NCBI GenBank assembly: GCA_903231505.1
Contig: CAFBRK010000015.1
Location: 81,655 to 145,654 of the forward strand
Source of the DNA: Olavius algarvensis associated proteobacterium Delta 3
GTDB lineage: Bacteria > Desulfobacterota > Desulfobacteria > Desulfobacterales > CAFBRK01
Length of the DNA: 64,000 bases
Reading direction: 5' to 3'
The position numbers and the translations under genes are program-made. The notes beneath the pieces are model-generated. The model saw nothing but the letters and a program-made list of their open reading frames with translations, was not told where the DNA came from and made no database searches. Positions 35,361 to 43,300 of the stretch are shown in pieces; positions within the stretch are counted from its first letter, which is position 1; each line of letters opens with the position of its first letter.

Positions 35361-36587
35361 TCAGTGAGCTAAAGCGGTTGATGCCGGGCGTAGCAACGTC
35401 ACCAAAAAAAGACCGAAGATGGCCATTAGCACCAATACGATAAGGACGAGCTGGTAGGTACCGGTTTGGTCGAATAGAAAACCGGCCAGCAAAGGACCTG
35501 TCGAACCTCCAAGGGTGCCACTGAACAGGACGAGCCCGAAAAGCAGGCCATGGGAATTAGTGCCAAATAATTCTGCGATGGTAGGAGAGATGACGGTGAA
35601 CAGGCTACCGTGTGCAAAGCCGTAAACAATCGCAAATAGATAGAGCATCCAGGCGTTAGAAGCCAACAGTAGCCATATCAAACTTGCCGATAGCACAATA
35701 AAGCAGATGATTAGCGATTTTCTGCCTCCCAATCGATCGTTAGCCGCTCCCATCACGATGCGGCCCAGCATGCTCACTCCGCCAATGGTGGAAAGCAAAC
35801 CAGCGGCGGTGGTCGGTGAAAGGCCGATGTCAAGGGCATAAGGGACGATGTGCACGATAATGGTAAAGATGCTGAAAAATCCTGCGAATTCAGCAAGGCA
35901 TATATACCAAAAAAGCTTGGATCGTGCGATTGCGGCAAGCGGTAGTTCGGTTCCATCCTTCGGCGTCATAGATTTTTGTGTATTCTGTGACTCGCCATCA
36001 GGTTGAAGTCCCATGCTTTGTGGATCACGGCGCATCAATTGAGCGGCGGCCACAAGCGTAATCATCGTAAACCCTCCGAGGACCAGATACGTTTGACGCC
36101 ACCCGTATGCAGCAATCAAGCTTGAAGCGATCAAGGGAACCGTCAGTTGGCCCGCACCGGTGCCCACTTTCAACAAGCCACTCATAGTGCCTCGGCGTTT
36201 GACGAACCAGCGGGCTGCTGTGGATAAGGTGATCACATCGTGGGTGGCAAACCCTATACCCACTAAGCAGCCATACAACAAGTAAAGCTGCCAAATGCTC
36301 TGTATTCCCGCCATCAGGAGATAACCGATCCCCGTGGCAACGCCCGAAATCGTCAAAATGATGCGCGGCCCGATGCGATCGTTGAGGCCTCCCGCCACAG
36401 CCGCACCGCCGCCCATGATTAGAAATGCCATGGAGGATGCCCCTGAAATCATGGTCCGCGACCAACCAAAGGCGACCTGGAGTTCTTTAAAAAAAACACC
36501 GTAAGTGAACATAGCCCCAATGCAAACGGCCTGGGTTACAAAGCCGGCGGCAACGATATTGTAACCGTAGAAATACTTCTTTCTCAA
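35361..36587 (-). CDS. MFS transporter, monocarboxylate/oxalate-formate-antiporter type
   Basis: A 408-residue, 12-helix major facilitator. The start MRKKYFYGYNIVAAGF and GVFFKELQVAFGWSRTMISGA, NDRIGPRIILTISG, ARWFVKRRGTMSG and GANDRLGGRKSLI fit the MCT/OFA-type carboxylate transporters common in Desulfobacterota. Substrate is probably a small organic acid, which cannot be decided from sequence. It stands alone, downstream of the tRNA remnant terminator and read toward it. The gene appears intact. Confidence 0.85.
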   Translation of the reverse strand: MRKKYFYGYNIVAAGFVTQAVCIGAMFTYGVFFKELQVAFGWSRTMISGASSMAFLIMGGGAAVAGGLNDRIGPRIILTISGVATGIGYLLMAGIQSIWQLYLLYGCLVGIGFATHDVITLSTAARWFVKRRGTMSGLLKVGTGAGQLTVPLIASSLIAAYGWRQTYLVLGGFTMITLVAAAQLMRRDPQSMGLQPDGESQNTQKSMTPKDGTELPLAAIARSKLFWYICLAEFAGFFSIFTIIVHIVPYALDIGLSPTTAAGLLSTIGGVSMLGRIVMGAANDRLGGRKSLIICFIVLSASLIWLLLASNAWMLYLFAIVYGFAHGSLFTVISPTIAELFGTNSHGLLFGLVLFSGTLGGSTGPLLAGFLFDQTGTYQLVLIVLVLMAIFGLFLVTLLRPASTALAH

Positions 36588-36853
36588 TTATCCCCCTGTC
36601 TGCTTCCATTCTGAATTTTCATAATTGGTGGTAATTTTTTTTCATATTCTTTCCTGCACGATTAGAAATGTATCTGCTGTCAGGTCAGATTTAGCAGGTT
36701 TAATATTCACTTCCCGCACACACGCAGCGATCTTAAGGCAAAGGCTTCATTTACGAAAGTGTTTTATAGTTCAGTCGCGAATTTAAGCGCTATTCTGGAA
36801 AGAGTCCGGTGGAGATGTAGTTTTAAGGGACGTTCTTCACATTTGCATATTTG
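36588..36853. other. Gap with GGGACGT word
   Basis: About 265 bases with no gene. AGGGACGTTCTTCAC at 36826-36840 lies just after the transposase stop and shares its start with the palindromes at 31412 and 33106. Confidence 0.45.
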
Positions 36854-37500
36854 TTATGGCATCAGGCGGAACTTGTTTTCCGTGGCGATCTGTTCGCCTC
36901 GCTGTACCGATTGGCTGACTGCCGAAAGAGAGAGCCCCAGTTTTTTCGACAGAAAAGTCATGGTCATGCCGACGTCTCTGACAGCCCAGTAGCACAGAAG
37001 GCTGCGGGCTCTGACCGTCTGGCGGTTTTTGCCGGCTGCAAACACCCGCCTGATTTCAATGCCCAGTACATCTGCAACCCGGCCGGCAATCTTGTTCAGG
37101 TCATATCCCTGTGTGCGTATTTTGTATTGGCGTTCGAGCTGTTCGTCGGACTCTTTGAGGGATTGGAGCACAAAGTCACTATCGCCCAAAATGCGTTCAT
37201 CGCCCTTTACATAGGCCTTCATCCTGCGCATGACCTTTAGCGCCGACCATCCTCCGACACTTCGCACCAGGCCGCCTCCGGTTAGCTCCGGCATTTTTCC
37301 ACGATCGACACCCTTTTTGACGAATTTACGATACTCTCGTCTTGCCGCAGATCGCGTTACCCCAAACCGCTTCAGGACATAGTCGGTATCCTGCCATAAG
37401 TTTTTTCGGCGCCCCAGGATAATCGCATGCCCGCTATATTTGTAACGATCCAGCTCTTTTGAGCCTTTTACCAAATTGGCTCTGAGGGGATTTAGATGAA
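36854..37500 (-). pseudogene. REP-associated tyrosine transposase (RAYT), C-terminal part
   Basis: The reverse strand reads VFHLNPLRANLVKGSKEL, the end of the Y1 HUH transposase domain (usually YIHLNPLRAGLV), then a long C-terminal region ending in a DnaA-like helix-turn-helix (FLSKKLGLSLSAVSQSVQRG). The first ~115 residues with the HUH motif and the catalytic Tyr are missing. The open frame continues upstream to 37711 only by reading antisense through the adjacent MBL gene fragment. The protein cannot be an active transposase. Confidence 0.8.
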
Positions 37501-37837
37501 AGACAAGGGAATCGTCTGTGTCAGCGGCTGCTGCCATCAGAAGATAATGGCCACAGCCGATTTTGCTATGAACAAGATCTTGGGAGGTGACAAGCTGTAC
37601 GGCGTCTATGGCGGTCTCCATATTGCCCCCTTCGGCCCCATGAAGCCAAAACAGGAGCAAATGGTCAAAGATATGGGCAAGTATAATTTCAAAAGGATCG
37701 CCTGCAACCATTGCACCGGAGAGGCGGCCGTCAAAAAGATGATTGAACTTGGCTATCCGGTGGTGAAAGGCACGGCCAGGTACGGCTCCGGCAGCGATCT
37801 CTACGTCGGCAACGGTGATGAGGTGTTCTTCGGCTAA
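37496..37837 (+). pseudogene. MBL-fold metallohydrolase, C-terminal fragment
   Basis: A 113-residue open frame, MKDKGIVCVSGCCHQKI to GDEVFFG, matches the last third of anaerobe metallo-beta-lactamase-fold proteins of the dihydropterin/F390 type (usually DKGLVVISGCAHAGI), with LYGVYGGLHIAPFGP and IACNHCTGEAAVKKM. The N-terminal metal site (HxHxDH) is absent, and the sequence breaks off at about 37496 exactly where the truncated RAYT begins on the other strand. The ATG is therefore probably fortuitous. Confidence 0.75.
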
Positions 37838-37881
37838 ACTGACCTTCCGGGGGCATCCGTTTTCCCTGGTTTTTGTTTTCT

Positions 37882-37900
37882 GAGTTCAACGGATGTGCCA
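37882..37900 (+). other. tRNA-type 3'-end remnant 4
   Basis: GAGTTCAACGGATGTGCCA resembles the tails GAGTTCAACGGGCGTACCA at 35273 and GTGTTCAACGGGTGTGCTA at 49822. It is the shortest and least certain remnant, but a terminator follows in the same position. Confidence 0.5.
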
Positions 37901-37910
37901 TACAGTTAAA

Positions 37911-37942
37911 AATGCGGGGCTATAAAGCCCCGCATTTTTTTG
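37911..37942 (+). terminator. Terminator after remnant 4
   Basis: AATGCGGGGCT and AGCCCCGCATT form a perfect 11-bp stem with a TATA-type 4-base loop and are followed by TTTTT. Confidence 0.88.
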
Positions 37943-38017
37943 TGTCACTTCTCTGTCAATACATATGAAGAAAGTCCCAGAAAACTCAGCGGGCACGAGC
38001 CCGACTCCGGGACCGGA

Positions 38018-38055
38018 ATAAAGAAACGCCCCCCCATCCCGTGGATGAGAGGGCG
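38018..38055 (-). terminator. Terminator of the small secreted peptide gene
   Basis: On the minus strand CGCCCTCTCATCC and GGATGGGGGGGCG pair around ACG and are followed by TTTCTTT, about 50 bases after the peptide stop codon. Confidence 0.7.
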
Positions 38056-38103
38056 ATTCAAACAACCCGGTCAACTGCAGACCGCAAGTCAAACAAATGA
38101 CGG

Positions 38104-38268
38104 CTAATCGCCGAATGGACCGAATGGTCCGGGCACTGGCCACCCAGGGCCGTCGGGTATCCCGTCCCCGGAGTTCGGGGCCGGCCCCCGACCCGCGTCT
38201 ACGTTGCCCGCACCAAAGGCTAAACCCATGAACGCCACCATAACGAGCACCATTACCCACTTTCTCAT
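38104..38268 (-). CDS. Small secreted Pro/Gly-rich peptide, 54 residues
   Basis: A short gene with GGAGG eight bases before the ATG. It encodes MRKWVMVLVMVAFMGLAFGA, a signal peptide with an AFGA or VDA cleavage site, then RGPAPNSGDGIPDGPGWPVP and GPFGPFGD at the end. The mature peptide would be about 30 residues, free of Cys, rich in Gly, Pro and Asp. A terminator follows. GPxPNSGDGIPDG-type tails occur in small unnamed proteins of related anaerobes as far as I recall, but I know no function. It is too well formed (ribosome site, signal peptide, terminator) to be chance. Confidence 0.72.
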   Translation of the reverse strand: MRKWVMVLVMVAFMGLAFGAGNVDAGRGPAPNSGDGIPDGPGWPVPGPFGPFGD

Positions 38269-39037
38269 TTTGGGACCTCCTTTTTTGCGGCTAGCTTTGG
38301 GACTCCAACCGTCCTCCTCATGGACGTGCCTTTACCCTATACCTGACTAAATCCATTTGCAATAAAATTTTCCAAGAAAAAATTACTGACTCTATTTTAC
38401 CGTTAGCAAACCAATGCTCATCATGGAGGCCGCTGCTCCCTGTCCGCTTTTTCACCACGAATTTCACGAGGGTAAGGAAAAAATTATTATAAATAAGGGA
38501 GACTGTAATGAATTTCTCCTATATGTGGCCATAGGCTATATGGCAAAAATACAACGTGTCACCTGGGCCTTTTAACAGATGAGCAGATGAACTCTGCACA
38601 GTTTAGTGTACCCCCACTGCACTGAAAACAGGGCGCTCGATACGGTAAACGATGCGACTCAAGCCGTGGCCATTCCATGAGCGGTGGTCTTCAATCGAAT
38701 AAAAATTCCGTGGTTACAGAAACTTGGCAACGACGTTCCATTCTCCTCGACGCAGAGACAATACAGCGAAATTCCGGCACATTATTTGCTGATAGGTTTT
38801 TTGCTTGGTCACACACCACGGCTGACAGAATCCCGCCCGGCATCTTTGCATCCAGCGGCCGGATCCCCCCGGCTCCCTGCCGCCATTTGATCCGGATGCC
38901 GGTCGCAGATCCCGTCTTTAGCGGGGATCAAGCCCGACCCGACGCTTGAAAATGCTACGGCGGCGTGCCCCCCTCCGAAGAATTCAACCTATGGATCCCC
39001 GAGCATCAAACCTTTTAAGCATGAAAGGAGGAATCCC
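38269..39037. other. Long stretch with no assignable gene
   Basis: About 770 bases. Short open frames at 38677-38949 and 38684-38890 overlap each other in different frames and have no ribosome site. IPWLQKLGNDVPFSSTQRQY in one of them looks protein-like and may be a decayed gene, which I cannot name. Confidence 0.4.
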
Positions 39038-39541
39038 ATGAACGACCTGGCCCAGGTTCAATTTCCGCCGTTCAAGGTACACAATCGCACCGGGACGGTG
39101 CATTTCACCCTCACCCCCGCCCACTTTGCCGGCGAGACCTTCGAGACACGGAACGGCAGCCATGTGCGGGTGCTTAAAAAGGGGTACATGATGGTGGAGA
39201 TGGCCAACGCCGCAGAGCCGAACGATGGACCCGGACGTGTCTCCTACGACTGGTCCAACAAAGTGGTGATGAAGCTTTCAGACAGCGATATCCAGCAGAT
39301 CCTGGACGGATTCGAGGGCAACGAGTGCCGGATTGTCCATGACCCGAATAAGGCCAAGGGCAGCGCCAGCGACGGCACTCTGGCCAAAAGCTTTCTGCAA
39401 ATCACCAAAGGCGAGCGCTTCGGCTATTTCATGACCATCAGCCGGGGCGACAAAAAGGCCAGATGCCCGATCAATGATGCCGATGTCTCGAACTTTCGCC
39501 TGCTGCTTCCCCGAGCGGTGGTGCGGATATATGGATGGTAG
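39038..39541 (+). CDS. Uncharacterised protein, 167 residues
   Basis: A well-formed gene: AAAGGAGG lies eight bases before the ATG. The protein MNDLAQVQFPPFKVHNRTGT has no signal peptide or membrane segment. Short alternating strands (TVHFTLTPAHFAG, KVVMKLSDSDIQQILDGF, GYFMTISRGDKK) and a basic character hint at a beta-rich nucleic-acid-binding fold such as PC4/whirly-like or OB, but this is only an impression. RRGDKKARCPI-type conserved patches cannot be checked here. It is followed by a truncated RelE-type gene. Confidence 0.6.
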   Translation: MNDLAQVQFPPFKVHNRTGTVHFTLTPAHFAGETFETRNGSHVRVLKKGYMMVEMANAAEPNDGPGRVSYDWSNKVVMKLSDSDIQQILDGFEGNECRIVHDPNKAKGSASDGTLAKSFLQITKGERFGYFMTISRGDKKARCPINDADVSNFRLLLPRAVVRIYGW

Positions 39542-39601
39542 GCACGCTGAAGCGGGCTTCCGGCTGCCGAGGGAGAAGGCAGCAGGCTAAGAATTCTGTT
39601 T

Positions 39602-39838
39602 GTGATGAGAAAAATCCGCGCCGGTCTGCGCCATATCGTGGCGGAGCCGGGGGCGGGCAAGTCACTCAAGGATGAATTGGAAGGCTTGAAAAGCTGCCGA
39701 ATCGGCAAAGTCAGGATCATCTATCGCATAGCGCCGAAACGGGTCATCAGCATTGCCGCTATCGGACCACGCAGAACGATTTATGAGGAGACTTACAGGG
39801 TCATTAAAAAAGAGGCTGTATTGGGGATCGGACCATAG
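39602..39838 (+). pseudogene. RelE/ParE-superfamily toxin lacking its N-terminus
   Basis: The frame encodes MRKIRAGLRHIVAEPGAGKS, LKDELEGLKSCRIGKVRIIY and a VISIAAIGPRRTIYEE end, which match the middle and C-terminal parts of RelE-type toxins. The usual first strand and helix (15-20 residues) are missing and no antitoxin gene lies next to it. The start codon at 39602 (GTG) or 39605 (ATG) has no ribosome site. It is probably a decayed orphan. Confidence 0.6.
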
Positions 39839-40371
39839 TATACATCTATAATAATTTAGACTTCTTATCAAAACCGCTGAATATTTTCCCCTATATCCTC
39901 TTTTACAGGGCAAAAGAGTGCATTACTGGAAAACGTTGCCTCTCCCAACTCCACTCCTCCTCATCACCTGTCACGAAATGGCAGATGGCCGGATTCCATA
40001 TCGCCGTTTTGGACCGTTAAAAACGCCCTATTGGCCCATTTTTGGGGCAAATTTCTTAATTTAGCTGGGCCATTGCAACGTGTTACGGTGGTCCGACCCA
40101 TTTCCCAAATACGCATATCGAGTGGAAGTGTCTAAAAAAAGACGACGCCGGCAATGTGGCATGGCAACCCGGCGAAAACAATCGGTTCACAACGCCACCC
40201 AGCGTTACGGTTGATACATCCGGTTTATTTTTAGCGCCTGGATTTTATGTCACTATATTGGCATCTTATAACCAACATAGATAAAATCTTGTTCAGGCTA
40301 AGTAAATTTACGTGCAAAATTCAGGTTATAACTAAACTCTAACAATTGCTTCAGAAGGTTCGTTCTCAACC
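39839..40371. other. Gap with one possible gene fragment
   Basis: On the plus strand an open frame with no start codon of its own, from about 40060 to the stop at 40284, reads GPTHFPNTHIEWKCLKKDDA, then GNVAWQPGENNRF and SGLFLAPGFYVTILASY. It looks protein-like and could be the tail of a lost gene, possibly a contractile-injection or baseplate-type protein, but I cannot identify it. Otherwise nothing is seen. Confidence 0.3.
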
Positions 40372-43300
40372 TCATTGCCATAAGGGACGAATGCGCCCAA
40401 TGCGCCCGGGACGCGTGGCCACACGGCGCACCCGGTTATTCCCATTGTCGGCGATGTAAAGGTTGCCGTGATTGCCCACAGCCACTCCACTTGGCGAGTT
40501 TAGTTTTGATGCGGTTGCCGGTCCGCCATCCCCAGAGAAGCCAGAGCTATAGCGGTCGCTCCGACCGCTGCCAGCCATGGTGGTGATGATCCCGTCCTCA
40601 TCGACCTTGAGCACGCAGTGATTAATTGCCATGTTGGCGATGAACAGGTTGCCGGCGGTGTCCACGGCTACTCCTGACGGAGTATGCAGTTTTGCATCGG
40701 TAGCCCGCCCACCATCCTCTACATCGCTGTAGCCCGCCGTACCGGTGCCAGCCACGGTGGTGATGACCCCGTCTTTGTCGACCCTGCGCACGCAGTGATT
40801 TTTCCCGTCGGAGATGAACAGGTTGCCGGCGGTGTTCACGGCCACGCCATATGGTTCATTTAGTTGTGCCCGTGTTGCCGGTCCGCCATCCCCGCTGAAG
40901 CCCGCCGTGTCGGTGCCAGCCACGGTGGTGATGACCCCGCCTTTGTCGACCCTGCGCACGCAGTGATTTTGCGAGTCCGCGATGTACAGGTTGCCGGCGG
41001 TGTCCACAGCCACTGCCCATGGATGATTAAGTTGTGCCTGCGCTGCCGGTCCGCCATCCCCGCTGAAGCCCGCCGTGCCGGTGCCGGCCACGGTGGTGAT
41101 GACCCCGCCTTTGTCGACCCTGCGCACGCAGTGATTTCCCGCGTCGATGATGAACAGGTTGCCGGCGTTGTCCACAGCCACTGCCCATGGCATTTTTAGG
41201 TTTTCCTGGATCGCCTTTTCGCCATCATTGGGGATTCCCTTGTCGCCGGTGCCGGCCACGACGGTGAAGATTCCTTTTCTGTCAACCCTGCCCACCCGAT
41301 GATGGTACGGGTCGGCGATGAACAGGTTGCCAGCGGTGTCCACGGCCACGCCATATGGACTGTTCAGGTGGGCCTCGGTTGCCGGTCGACCATCATCCTC
41401 TCTTAATTGCGCAGGGGATGATGGCCGAGCAGCGGTCCAGCCCGGATCACCAGTGCCGGCCACCGTTTTAATGATGCCCTCGAAGTCCGGAGCGTGGCTT
41501 AAGCTGCCCTGTGGTTCGCCATCGCGGTCGAAAACATGAAGCTTGCCCGGGGCGGTGGCGAAGTAAACTTGATCGGCGACAATTAGCAGAGGACTTACGG
41601 GAGAGCCTGTCACGGATTTATGCCACGTTGCGGCTGGCGGCTTCCAATTCGCGTTTTGCCCCGGGGTCACGTCAAGGGCGTGCAGTGTTGCAGTACCCGA
41701 ATCGTTACCCACCCAATAGATTCTGGCGTCGTCGGCGCCGAGGCTGTATATTTCGCCAGCCGAAGCTGCCAGCCTGAAACGCTCGTGGCCTGTGAGGTGA
41801 TCAAAACCCACCAGGTGACCCGCCGTGTTGCCCACGACCACGGTGCCGACTGACCACACCGGTGCGGTGCTCATAGGGATGTGGTACCTCCGGTCGGGGG
41901 CAATCTTTTGCAACTGGTGATTTTCCCAGTCAGCGAAGTTCACGTTGCCGGAGGCGTCCCCCCTACCGTATGGCGCGGTGTAGCCTGTGCCTGTCCTGGT
42001 ATCGGCCGGGAGCACGCGGGCACCGGTGTCTTGAGGAGACCATGCTTCCTCGCCCTGCGGGTCATCGGTGCGGGCTTTAAGGGCGTAGAGCTTGCCATCG
42101 ATGCCGCTGACATAGCACCTGTTTGCTGCCATCAGGGGTGGTTCGGAGCTGGCCGACGCTGTGTGATGCCATTGCACCTTGGCATCGGGATGAAGTCGCA
42201 CGGCGTAGGTGCCGCGGGTGCTCGTCACAAAGGCCCAGTCGTCCATGACGTGGCATGACCACACCCTGTCATTCCCGTCGAAATCGTTAAGCTTGACCGG
42301 CCAGTTCTCTTTCGGGTCAGAGGGGTCAAGCTTCCGGAGTTCGTCGCCATCGGACGGATTGAGCAAATGAAGTGAGCCACCGTCGGTGACCACCAGGAGA
42401 TACACCCGGTCCCGGCTCGAGCAGGCCCAAAGAGCCGGCGCAACGTGCACCTTGAAGCTGTCACGTAGTGTTGTAAGCCACTCGTTTTGAAGTGTAACCG
42501 CATCGACGCAACGGACTTTTCCCCAGGATTCGCCAACAAAGGCGCACCCGGACAGCGCTTTCTCAATGTCACTCCCGTAGGCGTCACCGATGGTCTTGGC
42601 CATTTGAGGGTCAACCACAAGGGGGTCGCCCAACTCCTGGCCGGGTGAAAGCGGGACAGTGGTGTACTTGTCGGTGATGTCGAGCCGGTAAAGCGTCCCG
42701 TGATCGTCGCCGAACAACAGGGCATCCGGTGGTGTACGAATGGTGAGATCGATCTGGAAGACGCCGCGGCCGTGGGTGGCCACGAGGAGGGTATTGTCGA
42801 TCCAGGTGAACCCGTAACAGGGGACGTTGGCCGGTCCCTCGTTGGCGGGTGCCCAAGTTCTGCCGCCGTCCTCGCTGGCAAAAACACCGTTTTCGGCGCC
42901 GACGTACACCCAGTCGGGATTCTTCGGATGAAGTGTGATGGCGAAGATCGGCACATGTGGGAGCGCCATGGGGGCCGTTCCGCTGCAGGAATTCCAGGTT
43001 ACACCGCCGTCGGTTGTCTTCCACAGATTGTCCGGCCTGAAATTGGCGAAGCCAGCGTAGAAGATCTTCTCCGGGTCTCGCCGGTCGATCGCAAGGCAGT
43101 TGCAGGGGCGGTCACCGGCCGGAGTGCTGATCGGCTTCCATTCCGGCACCGAGAAGGTCGCTCCAAATTCAATATTGTCGTCCTTGACATTGCCTTGAGT
43201 CGTAACATAGATCGCACCGTTGCGATGGCCGACCAGGACCACGTTGGAATAGTCTTTGCCCTTCGCTCCGGCCGACCTTCCGATCGCAATGGCCGTGATG

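Noticed and set aside
36854..37711. 285-residue minus-strand open frame taken as an intact gene
   Set aside because: Only the part below about 37500 is RAYT; the rest is antisense to the MBL fragment.
40560..41300. CRISPR or VNTR reading of the repeated DNA in the propeller gene
   Set aside because: The repeats are in frame and encode NHL blades, so protein-repeat expansion explains them.
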